A stretch of DNA of 64,000 nucleotides from Amphiura filiformis (taxonomy: Eukaryota; Echinodermata; Ophiuroidea; Amphilepidida; Amphiuridae), in the NCBI RefSeq assembly GCF_039555335.1, contig NC_092640.1, positions 37,021,569-37,085,568 on the forward strand, in the 5' to 3' direction. How positions within the stretch are numbered: the stretch's first letter is position 1; each line of letters begins with the position of its first letter. The position numbers and the translations under genes were made by a program. Below, in pieces: positions 13,201 through 25,900 of this stretch. The notes beneath the pieces were generated by a model that saw only the letters and a program-made list of their open reading frames with translations, ran no database searches and was not told the DNA's origin.

Positions 13201-13387
13201 CAGCGGGGGGTTAGTCCACTGGTAGCCATGTGTTTAACTGTCCCTACTCCATTCTTTCAAAGCCGAACGCCTGGCAAGAAGGCAGTAGGTACCATTTTTA
13301 AAGCCTTTGGTATGGCCCGGCTGGGATTCGAACCCGCAACCTCCCGATCATGAGGCGGACGCCTATAACCACTAGGCCACCACGCCT
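13201..13387 (-). mobile_element. tRNA-derived SINE with tRNA-like head
   Basis: The minus-strand head (13314-13387) is a recognisable tRNA: GGCCTAGTGGTTATAGGC in the D region, an anticodon loop CTCATGA with anticodon CAT, and T arm GCGGGTTCGAATCCC. The 100-base tail after it does not resemble a tRNA gene, so a SINE fits better. Confidence 0.55.
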
Positions 13388-13572
13388 AAAGCTGTGTAAA
13401 ATTATACTTTGTTCTGCATTATGTAAGGCAATTTTACTGGAAAGGTGTAAAGAGAAATATGTAACAATGTTTGTGAACTACACACATAAACATAACACAT
13501 AGATTGATTGGATTAGTATTACAAATATATTGTGTAAAAATGTTTGATCTTGTTGTTGGTGGCCCTTCCTGG

Positions 13573-13800
13573 TTGAAGCGAATTAAATTGGTCTAAATTG
13601 AACTGATTTGAAATGAATTGATTACCCTGACTTGAACTGAATTGAATTGATGCATCTGAATTTAACAAAACTTTGAATTGAACTGAATTGAACTAAATTA
13701 AAATGGATTGGAACCCACTTTAAAAAATGAAACTGAATTGAAGTGGTATAGAACTGACTTAAATTGAATTTAATAGAAGTACATGTAAATCGAATTGATT
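13573..13800. repeat. Degenerate minisatellite
   Basis: Many imperfect copies of TGAATTGAACT-like decamers, with no stable period. It lies in the 3' region of CLCN6 just past the last resolved exon. Confidence 0.5.
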
Positions 13801-13858
13801 CAATAAATGTCAAATTTCCCATATATTTCTTTCTTGCCTGAAATACATGTAGACTTAC

Positions 13859-13984
13859 CTCCCCAGAAGAGTTGACAACCTCCAGATGCCTGAGTCCCAT
13901 GGTGCGGAATAGATTGAACACTTTACTGACTGGCGTCTCTGGTGACACGGTATATGGACATGGATTCATGTACTGGGTTAAATC
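13859..13984 (-). CDS. CLCN6: CLCN6 exon 21 (last resolved)
   Basis: Forty-two codons, [20 protein letters not shown] to [12 protein letters not shown], with donor GAG|GTAAGT in phase 0. ClC-6 continues about 26 residues more; that exon was not found. Confidence 0.95.
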
Positions 13985-16900
13985 CTACAATATAAATGAT
14001 CAATATATGAATGGCTTAAATGGTGTTGCAAGAAAACGTTGCAGAATTTAAAAAAACAACAAAAAAACAACAACATTCCAATAGAGCAAAAAACAAAAAA
14101 CATCAACAACAAAACTGGCAAAGATCATCCAGTTACTAAATTATCACCTGTTCTGAGTGTAATGCATGTTGCATACTAAAGGCATGTTGCATACCCAAGA
14201 CACATTATATAAATGGTTTAGCATCAATCAGGGACTTGCCGTTAAGAAGCACATACACCCTATTCAAACAACAGTAAACCATCACAGCTAGGATCAACTC
14301 CTGAGTTCTTATGGGTAACCAGGACAATAAGCAGTTAGAACCTTGCCCAGGGAAATTTCATGTTAGCTCAATTGGGCTATTCACACTGGAAGATTTTGGA
14401 AATATCTTCCACAGGGGGAGTATGTTTTTCAATTGTGATTGATGAGAGTTAATTATTTTGAAATCCATACTCACCCTGTAGTATGGCTTAACATATATCT
14501 TCCACAAGTGAGTATTTCAAATGGAAGTTACCGAAGTATCTATTATATTTGTGAAATGTATACTAGTACCCTCTGTGGAGGACTTTAGCTAAATCTTCCA
14601 CAGCGGTAGTGTAGATTTTAAATGGAATTGCCCAGTATTTCATGAGAGCAAACACAGCAGGGACTGCTTGAACTTGCATCACAAATGCACCAGAGTCAAA
14701 CATCTTCCGCAAAGAATGTGGCACAAGCAAACAATTTACAATTTTAGCCTTATTTTTACGTTGAAACTTACCATGATCATATTCCTGTTAATATGTGACA
14801 GGTCTATATCATGAATGTCCGGATAGCGGGGATAGTCTTCTGTCAGCTCTTCATATTTTATTGTTCTCTGAGAGGAACTCTGTATGGAAGAAATTTTTAA
14901 ATTTAAAATATTACAGAATATGTACAGTTTGCCATTTCAGTGTATGTCAATGTTAATGATAATACTGTTGCTGTCCTATTTTTGAAATCCATGGACATAA
15001 ATAGAACACAATACATTATTCTTTATCAATATGTTATCAAATGCTAGCTAGTGTGTTAGGCTATATTCCAGTTGAAATCCATATAACCTCTAAAAGGAAG
15101 ATATGACTAGGGTGTAGATTTCAAATGGAGTCACCCATACAGGTAACTCCATTTGAAATTCACACTCCCTGTGTGGAATATTATGGTCAAGTCTTACATA
15201 TGGGATGTATGGATTTCAACTGGAATAGCCCAACAGATCCTCTCTTGCAGGATTTGAAGGATTTCAATTTTTTGGCCCCATGTCACATGGGAGAAAATGG
15301 TACTCATATATATTTAGCAGTATTTCTGCTCATGTATCACCATTTTGTGGAAATCAGCACAGATTTGCTGTTTCTTGACAGATTTTGTGACGATATCTGC
15401 CGATCTTAGCAGATTGATCAAAATTTGAAACAATCTTTGTAAAATTTCTTTTGTTGCCTTCATCAAATCACTTCTCGCATTTTTTCCATCTATGTCAAGT
15501 TCAGCTATACATGTATCTTGCTCTCTACTTTTAAATGAAGGATTTTATAATGTTTTTGTGTTGTTCTCGGCTTTTGTAAGTGGCGATAGCTGTTTATGTA
15601 GAATAAAGATGGCTACCTGACAACCGGAAAAAAATGAAAAAAAAACTGAGGTCATAAAACTATCACTCGATCTCGATCATCTCGATCTCATGCGCTATTG
15701 TGTAAGGTTTGAGTGTTTCTATGTTCCAGTGTACGATGTGTAAGCCTCTTCCCATGTGAGTCTGGAACTTTTTGTCATGCATCACTAATGTTTTTAATAG
15801 AATTCTTACCGGTGAATTTTCAGCATAGCACACTCCTTTCTTCAGCAATGCTACCAGGTGACTGCGCAAAATGACTCCATGAAAGGTCAAAGGTCGGTAG
15901 TCGTCTTCGATATCTCTGGAGTCAGTCTGGGAGTCGTTACTTAGGTCCGACATTATGTCACTGTAATAGACAAAACAAGGAAAATGATTAACAGCATTTA
16001 AAAGAAAATTGAATTATCGTGGACCTGCCATCATGCTATAGACCAAGGGTCTTCCTTCAAACACAATGCACAGTATTTTGTGTGTACTTTTCTTGCATGC
16101 ATTTAATGCATCCTATGGACTGATTTTACAAAGCGTATGCCGTAATGAAAGGGTGTGTATGAAAGGCACATGCACAAAAATATGCAATTCATAAGTAGAA
16201 CCTTAATGCTTGGAATGGGGGTACCATATATAGTAAGATGATACAAAATAAAGCACACAGGTATGAATGTTGAAGCATACTGTCATGTTATATAAACCAC
16301 ACACTTGATTCTCTCCAGCAATGACCGTGTTACAAGTCATGGACCTGGTTTGTTAGATTTCACTTGCTCAATAAGACATACATAGAGAATGAATTTGGGT
16401 TGTTCTTTTTCATATGATAGGCCTATGTATAAGCAATGATTTCCCATGCTTAACTCAATTTGGCCAAAGTGTGGACTTGGGTGGGTTTTGTATTCAGGTA
16501 CCCATTGTTAAAGAATGTGATCATGAGTTCCAATCCCCACAGTGCATTGTGTTAACCACCAATACAAGTCATTTTTTACCAACAACTGCAGGGTGGGTCA
16601 CATATAATAAAAAAAATACTTAAAAATATTGAGCAAACTTACCCTTGATTAGAGAAAAGCGAGGGTAATAAATTTGTTCCACATGGTTTCATTTTTCCAA
16701 AATTGGATACCAAATTTGATCTCATATAACTCAACAGCTCTTGACACCTGCTGATGTACACATTTCATGGTGCTCTGGAGGCAAGCTTAACTTACACTTG
16801 ATCCAGGCGCTGGAATTGCCGGAGGACATATGGTGACCCAAGTCCAGCTGCTTATGATGACAGGTTAACCAGTGTGTGTTTAAGACAAACTTTCATGTCC

Positions 16901-19900
16901 ACAGCAATTGCCATGCCAACTAGCTGACAAAGCTGAAAAAAGCTGGAAAAGCATGCCTTCAAAAGTTTTAACCCCTGAGCACTATACCTGCCGATCTAAC
17001 ATTGCCTCTGATTGAGTGATTGGTCAATTACACGATATCTTCACTTTAATCAGAATGGAGCTTTGCAAATAATCCACCCCAATTTCTTTGCATGGTGAAA
17101 TTATTCTAAAAATGTTGCTGATTGGTCCAATTGATAATGAAAACTTTTTTTTTGGCCAATCGGCAGGTAGTTCTCATGGGGTTAAGGATATGTACACATG
17201 ATGAGCAACTTACACAGGATGATTCCTATGTTCTTCTTCCATGCTAGCTGCTCTTGGTCTATCACTCTCTTCATTCAGTATACTTGAATTACGATGCCTT
17301 ATCTCACTTGAGAAATAAGCACCTTGTGACCAGCTCTGGGATGTCTGAAATTCATCTGCTGCACGTCTATCATTTGGCATTCTTGTACTTGAACTACGCA
17401 TTCTTTGCAAGTCTATGGACATTTGGGATTCTCTTCTTTGAAGCTGCTCTTTGGCACGAGTAAGAGTATGCTCTTTCTGAAGAAAAAAAAGTGAGTTATA
17501 CTTCAATTAGACCTGATCAATACAGGTGTGTGTGAATTATTTGAAATAATCTTGATTTCATTAAGTTTGAGCGAAATAATAAATTGTAAAATCTGTGCAG
17601 GCTGAGGAGGATACCCTTAACTTGTTTCAAAATTAAACTAACATACCTGGCCATGTCAAAGGCTCTATTTTACACACTGATTTTGTCCTGATTTTGACAA
17701 ATTTACTCTGAATTCCAAACTCTTCCATAACTTTCTTATTATTTTTTGGATAAATTGTTGGATCTGGAGTGGCTAATAATAACACATTTGAATTTGGTAG
17801 GAATTCTCGAATATTCTTAAATGTCATTGACCTGATGGACAGCCTCATCCCCCCCCCCATTTTTTTTCACCAAAACAGAGATTTTGGTATCAAAAGCTTA
17901 TATTTTTCTCATTTAACTAGTAAAATTTAATGCCTGAGATATGTTTCATTTCGATGGTGTGAACAAAAACGTAGCTAAATGTGTTTACCACACAGGAAGT
18001 GTGTGAACTGTCATATGGGGCATTAATATACATGTTTTTCTTTCTAAAATCAAAACCACTGGAGCAATACAATTTGGAAACATTGTGTTAATGGTAGGCC
18101 TCAATCTAAGATAGAAAACAGAACATGAAAAATCAGCTAGACCATGCCTCTTTAAAGCCTTAATGTACAATCTTTTTAAATTTTTAGATGTTTCTTTTTT
18201 TTCTTCCAAAATGATAATATGCAATCATTATGAATGTTCCCAATACATTTGGACGCAAAAAACATTGGAAATTTGCAAAGAAACAACATCATAAACTTCA
18301 CCTCTATCAATCGAAATATCTCGCACTTTTTGGATTAGGACGCCAAGTGTGGCCTCAGAGTTAGGCTCATACGCATCCAGTTTGGTTACGCTCCCTCCAC
18401 ATGTGTGAAGGGAGCGTAACCAAACTGGCTTCATAGGAGATTAAGATTTGCGATTTTTCCGACATATTATCATAATCTGAAATATTATGATAATATGTCG
18501 GACCAACAGAAAATCATCCCGTTTTCCTACAAATAGGGCAAATTTGACAATTTGCTCATACATGTAGATGTAAGTTGGAACATGTGTAAGTATTACAAAT
18601 ATGCCCAAAAAATCGGTTTTGAAAAAATAAAGGTATATTCTGAAAAAAAGATCGTACATTAAGGCTTTAAACGGGTGGGCTGTGGTTTTCAAATGGAATT
18701 AGCCTATAATAATAATGGCATTCCTCACCTTGAATTGTGTATTCTGAGTCTCTAAGGCGCTGTCCACCATTCTACTGTCCCGGTCCTCATTTCTCGTATT
18801 ATCTGTGATGATAGGATATGCATGGTGCATTGTGGTCCTTAGTATGCTGATAACAGAACGCACACGTGTGTGAGGATATAGGTAGGTCAGGTTGGTCTCC
18901 ATGATTTCATGTACTCGTAACCTGCAAAGAAAAAAGTGCACAACACATTATAATAGGTGTTGAAACACTGACCCATACAGTATTATCTCATGCAATTGAA
19001 CACCACAAGATTCATATTGGGGCCGCCTGCACTGGTACACCATTACTGTGCAGTGCCAAGGGAGTAACGTACTGGTGTACATGTAGTACCAGGACAGTAC
19101 CACTGTTGGCGGGTCCTGTGCAGTAGCAGCATTGGTACTATGTAGATACTTTGTGTGCACCAGTCAGGTATATTGGTGATGGGATACCTGTGCAGGCAGC
19201 TGTAATAAAAATCTTGCAGTGTAACTTGTGAAGAAAATAAGCACAACAATTTCATATTTAAGAGGTACCGGTAATAAAGACACCATGTGACTTCAGAGGA
19301 CAAAAATTTACGGTAACATAATGTTGTCAAATTAGCAGTCCGTCCGATGGCGAAATATTTTATTTTTCAAATTTCATTATTATGTAATACTTGACAAATT
19401 AATACAAGATTTGTTTGAGTGTTTTAAACAAATGAACACAAGATTTATTCTGTTAATATCAATGAGAACTAACAGCGAGGCCTAGAAATTCAACATTTTC
19501 AGTGAAATGATTTTCATAAGCATAACAATATTTTATTAAGTTTAAGGGTAAGAGGATGGCACTGATCATTGTGTAGGCCCTACAATACTCTGCAGAATTC
19601 AAATTTCACATTTTGGAGAGTATCTGTGGTTCTTCAACGTAAAATTTTGTGAATTTGTACATTTCCTTAAAAGTCTATAAGAAGAAGAAAATATTTGCCG
19701 CTATGAAAATGTCCAGAATCACCCCCACTCACAAAATTCATGAAATTTTCATGCACACAAATACTGGGCTATTCCATTTAGAATACACACTACCCCTGTG
19801 GAAGATTTAGCTAAAGTCTTCCACAGAGGGAGTATGAGTTTTGAACACAATATACACAATTGGGTCAATTCCATTTGAAATACTCACTCCAGTTGTAGCA

Positions 19901-22900
19901 GATTATAGATAGCCATAATGCAGGGGGATTTCAAAATGATTAACGCTGACCAATTACATTTGAAAAACATACTCCTGCTGTGGAAGATATTTCCAAAATC
20001 TTTCACAGGGGTAGTATGGATTTCAACTGGAATAGCCCATTTTATGCTTTGAGTAAATTAAAGATGGCACCTCTAACGAAACATATCAACCCACTATACA
20101 TGTATAACTGCAACATAGTTTATTTTAAATTTTACATTAAAAAAAAATTGGAAGAGCTACCACACCACCAATTTATTGGTGACTTACTTTTCAACTTTCT
20201 TAGAAGCTTCCCATTCCAGATGCGGTACACCTTTGAGATGGACATGGATGTCATAAAGACCTTTATTGAACAGATCACCTGACCATTTAGCAACCTACAG
20301 GTAAACAAAGACAAAACAAGATGATAAACTAAAAATCCAACTTTTCAGTTATTCCCAAATCTAATGGTACTCCACTATCAAGAAGACTGTACTCTAACTT
20401 AGCCTAATATCACTGTCATCATTTTACTGAAGTTGACAGGGATATTTTAAGTCCATAGCTGATCTCATTGGTAGATTTTATTAAGATGACCGTTAGACTA
20501 ATGGTAATTTAATTAAGAATGGGAAGCTGCTGACCCAATTAACGTAAAGTAGTCACTGATAACTTACTATTAGTACCACCATAATGGGAAGTCCATAGCT
20601 GATTTCATTGGTAGATTCTATTAAGATGGCCATTACACTGATAGTCATTCTGATCACACCACTGAGGAACTGAAAGCTGCTGATGTAAATGTCCCTATAG
20701 TCACTGACAACTTACCATTAATACCACCATAATGGGAAGTCCATAGCTGATTTCATTGGTAGATTCTATTAAGATGACCGTTAGACTGATAGTCATTCTG
20801 ACCACTCCGCCCAAGAAGGCCGCTGAACCCATCAAAGCAAATGACCCTGAGTAGATATTTCGGTAACCAACATATCTGTAATTGTCGAAGACAAGTGATG
20901 AAGAACATTAATTTAATTAATTTTTTTTATGTCAAGACATATCTAGGCATTAACAGCTGTTATCGTTACGATAAAGCTGACGGGTTGGCGCCTAGATAGC
21001 TATTAACCTCCTTTTTGAAGCTGTTCCATGATCTGTTTCACAATTCCAGGAATGTGAGGCGGGAGTGCATTCCATGTGCGGGCTGTAGATGGAATGAAAG
21101 ACCGCTCTTGACTAACAAGGTTAGATCTTGGAATCTGAACTGGAAGGTCGTAAGATCTAACTGAGCGGCGAAGGCGAGGGTCCGTCTGGAGCTGGTCCGA
21201 AAGTAGTTGGCATAGTAATTCAGGGGCATTCCCGTAGAAAATTTGATGGAACATAGTGGTGGCACCTACTGTTCTACGGTGAGCCAAAAGCTGAATTTGA
21301 AGAGAGGAAAGTTCTTCTCCAGGGAGATCGATGATGCGAGCAGCACGCCTCTAGACTGCATCTAGTTTTGACAGTGATGTAGGAGTTGCTCCATGCCATG
21401 CTGTGCTAGCATACTCCATCTTAGATCTGACCATCTCTTATATATTATGGCTCTCTGAGCTGTCACCAAGTAGGGTGCATCACGACGGAGGAGACCAGTG
21501 CGCTGGGCCTCTGTCTTTGCCATCTAGGATTCCAAGATAAATCCCTGCTGAGGGTGAGACCAAGGAGTTCAACACTATCTGCCTCTGGGAGCTTTATACC
21601 AAAGAATTGGAGGCTAGGATGATTGCCAGCAGAATCTCTGCGGTTGGAAACCGTGATGGATTGGCATTTAGCTGCTCCGAAAAGCATGTTCCATGTAGAG
21701 GCCCATGTTTCGATCTCTAGTAGATCTCTAGTTTATTTGGTCGTGAATAGTGACTAATCTTATCTTTGTTGTTCATTTTATAGTACAAATATCATAATAA
21801 CAAATCTATCTCTTTAACCTCTTGGTGGGGAGCAGGGTGCATATTGGTGCTAAGGAAAGTTGTTCCCTCCTCCTCCACACTAGAGAGGTGGGAGCAGTGG
21901 GGAAAGTTGCTCTTGGCACTCTATAGTAAAATCTTAAAGGATCAAAATTAACCAATCTGTGGTTTCTGATTTCCTTTATGTATACTCATTTGCATGTAGA
22001 TCACCTTTATTAGGTAAGCTGACAATATTATTTATAAAGCCTACCCAGTCGCACTGCAGTTTTTAGCGGGATCCCGCAAATGGGGCGTACCTCATCCCAT
22101 TTTTTCACACTTCTGTAAGTAGCAATTAGCACCTCTTGAGTTTTCCGATAAAATCAATGGTCACTAATAGTAGTGGCACCAGTCGCGGTACACATCGCAG
22201 TACTGACGGACTTCTGCACTACATTGAATAAACAATGTTCATTGTTTACGCTGGTTTAAATCATGGGTCAATATAACTATAAACAGATTCTAGGTAGTGT
22301 GTGTGAATGTGTGATAATGGACGAATATAACTGTTTACTGTTACAGTATTAACCAGCTATTGTTGATGGTATCGGTAGCTAGTGATTTTTGCTTTACGGT
22401 CGGCACTAGTATTGTGTTAGCATGGTACTGTGTGCGATGCATTAAATTCGTGTTTGAGCTCTGTTTTGGCATATTTGGGGGTTTATAAGATATGTCCGAA
22501 AATTGGGTTTGATACTTTGATTTACCGATTGTATTCTAATACCGCTGCACATCGATCTTTTTTACGGGTAAGGCATATACAGATACAATCTACACTTCTT
22601 CAAAGTTTTACACAAAAAAAGAAACACACAGGATGTTATTTCCTCATAGGCCTATATAGGATCACCGTCATTCCTCTTATACCAGGGGGGGGGGGCCATC
22701 TTCAACCACAAGTCGGTAGCAATTAGCACCTCTTGAGTTTTCCGATAAAATCAATGGTCACTACTAGTAGTGGCACCAGTCGCGGTACACCGCAGTAAGA
22801 CGGACTTTTGCACTAGCCTGGTCCGAGATATCTGCCTGCCCAGACCTGGCCCTTGGTCCAATTAATATTTTGGAGAAGTTTCACTTCCAGGTGCTTCATA

Positions 22901-25900
22901 AAACAACTTTACATGATCATCGGAAAAAACATGTTGAAAATTTGAAAACATGACTCCGAGAACGGCTCTTTACTTCCTTGCCATCTTTGGCCAATAATTT
23001 AGTAGCCTACCATGGCAACAGTTGATATATATTATCATGTACGTACAACCAATCACAGTGCTAGCTGGAAACAAGTTAACCTTATTATAATTTTATGAAT
23101 GGGCTGTTGTCTACATGTTACGCGTTCCCGGGGTACTCGATTCAATGGACCAGCTTATTGGAGTGCCGGGTTTGGGGTCCCGGGTTGGGTGTCAGGCTTA
23201 TAAATAAATAATTACGGGTCATAGGCAGCCACGTTGTTTCATAATTATAGTTTCCGCCAATGTTCCTGGCCAATAATGGGGTTGTCATTTTGTTCGGAAG
23301 GTGGGGGAGGTGTTGTCACAAATATATATGGGGGGTCATCATTTTTTGAAAGATTACCAAAATTAATGGAGGAGTCACAAAAGACTGGTTTCAATACAAT
23401 TTTAACCTGTTAACATGGTTATTGGGGTAAGGTGTCGGCCTATCGGTGCTGGTGGGTGGGGGTCATTTTGTCGAAATAGGGGGGACGCAATTTTATTGAC
23501 GCCAACTTTTGGACAAGTTGGGACAACCCCCCGAAGAAAATGATAGCCCCTTATCTATGGGCTGAACAATAATAATTATGAGCCCGAGTGGGGATTTCCA
23601 AACTGCCTGCCAAAAATCAATCCCACCGGCCTGCCAAAAATGCTTGCTTTTCCTCTCCAATTCCAATTTATTTTGCATCTACTTACTTTCTCAATAATAA
23701 TTTCAATTTTTATGGGCCTTATAAAGGATAAAGATCTGATAATTAATCATTATTTACAGATATCGGCACGTGCATGCATCTCCCGAATTTGGGAGGCGAG
23801 GCCCCCCAGGCTTAAGGCAAGCGGTGGCAAAATAGAAGGGGCGACAGAAGATGAAGAGGTGTATTAAACGGCCAAAATCACCAGTAGGGTTTCTTTCACT
23901 TTACCTTGTTCAGCACAAAAAGGACAGAAACCATTCCTGATAATTATTATTAGTATTATTTCAGCATTTTTAGTATATAATAACAAATTTAAAATTTGAA
24001 GGAGGCGGGTAGAATAGTTATTAATGAAAAATGACGGAAAATTGTTGGAACATTATAACGTTACCATTTTAGTGCACTAACAGCTATAGGCGTAGGCGGG
24101 GCCGATATTGCGGGCGTGTAACACCTCAAATACTTTACAAAACCAAAAATTTGTTGAAAAAAAATTAGCCTAGCCTCTACCCCCCCCCCCCCCTCCAACA
24201 CTTTTTAGATGTTCGAGAGTCGTCCTGGCTGGAAAAAATTGGGTCAACTATTTCGGCTTTTGCTGCAAGGGTGGCAAAATCCCCCGGGTAGGAGCGCGCC
24301 ACGGTAGGCCACTGACACTCACCAAACATGGGTGACGGGATGTGCGGTTTTTTTTATGCATTTTTTCAACTATCTAACCCAATGACCCCCTTTCTTGTTT
24401 TACTGAACTCCTTCTCACCCAATGACCCCTTTTTTGTTTTCCTTTCACCAAAAGACCCCCTTTTTTCAAAAAATTTGGGAAAATTTCTGATAATCTCTCA
24501 CTGGATGACCCCATTTTTTCATTATTTTTCTTCAAATTTTTTGAAAGTTTTGTATCAACTTTTATATCTTGACCAAAAATTGTTCCCAGTCTCACTAAAT
24601 GACCCCTTTTTGGTCAGAATTTCCTCAGTCTCACGGAAAGATTCTTTTTGGGGACCTTTTTTGGTGTCTAGGCTCTCAGCGAAAGACCCTATAGTTTCAA
24701 CTGCTGTCCGCAGATTCCGCTACTTCCAAAGTCGAGTGCCCCCGGCTTACAGCTATAAAGGTGAGAACTGACGAAGGTCGAGTTATCAAACACACTGAGC
24801 AGCAATTTTGTCACGGGAAATAATATTGAAAGTAGGCCTACAGTCTTTCTAATTTTTTTTTTAAACAGTAAATTTTGTTGTATAATAACGTATTTGTGAT
24901 CAATTAGAATGCAAAAAGATGAAAAATGTAACAAATGTTTCTTGATTTTTATAAATTAAGGTTTTCAAAATTAGGGCGGTCGATTATGCCAAATATAATA
25001 ATGTCATTGAAAGAAAATGGAATTGGCCAAAATACTGCAGATTGTAGGCTAAAATGTTTTTGATTTGAACTGGCCGGCAAAACAAAAATCGAAGTGGCAA
25101 ATGCAATGCCGATTATTATAATATTATTGACTTGTGGCTGCCAAATCCGATGTGTGAACTGGCAAATCCCATGTAATTGATTTAATCTGGCAATTAGGAT
25201 AGAGTTGTAAACACGGCTGCCGAATGCAATGTGTGAACTGCCAAATCCCATGTAATTGATTTAATCTCGCAATTAGGATAGAGTTGTAAACACCGTCCCG
25301 TTCCCCGGTCAATCGAGAACAATTCACACACTTCAGTGGTAAACAGAATTAACAGATTAGCTCATTATACCATTGAATGCTCAAACAATTTAATTGGGGC
25401 GGCGATTCAATCAGGAGGTGTATCGGCGATCAGATCATGACAACCTACGAAATGGATCATTTGAATTTGTCGAAAAAATACCGGAAACAAGGAAATACTG
25501 TAGGCCTACATTGTCACAAACGTTTTCAGGACTATCATTATTTTTATTAATGAAGCTTGGTTGATCATATACATGAAATTGATACGACTCGATTAAAAAA
25601 AAGTAAGACTTTGAAGCATGTTTTATATCGCCCAATGTTTTCATTTATCATGTAAAGGGGAAACCCCGACGCTAAAGCGTAAGCGTTTTTCAAATATACT
25701 AATTAAGATTTTTAATAAGTACATTTTAAAGAGTTTAAGCTCATATAAAATTATATAAAAATCAGATTTTTCTCTCTTGGGAAGATTTATTATAAATATG
25801 GACTATACTTTTCAGCTTAACTTCTGATTCTGATATCGTAGAAAAAATATGGAGGAATGCTTGCACCTCCTTTCTACAAATACCGCGAAACTGGGAAAGA

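Larger units (their letters stand above)
7371..13858. other. Repeat-rich stretch between two convergent genes
   Basis: No exon was recognised. The last CLCN6 coding exon (about 26 residues) should lie here but could not be identified. The stretch contains a MITE-like pair at 9517-9890, a palindromic element at 10648-10823, a hAT-type MITE at 11711-11982, a SINE at 13201-13387 and a degenerate GAATTGAACT-like minisatellite at about 13573-13800. Confidence 0.55.

Noticed and set aside
24328-24771. 147-codon plus-strand ORF
   Set aside because: It translates the AATGACCCCC(T)n repeats of a GGGGGCACTC-family element and is not a gene.
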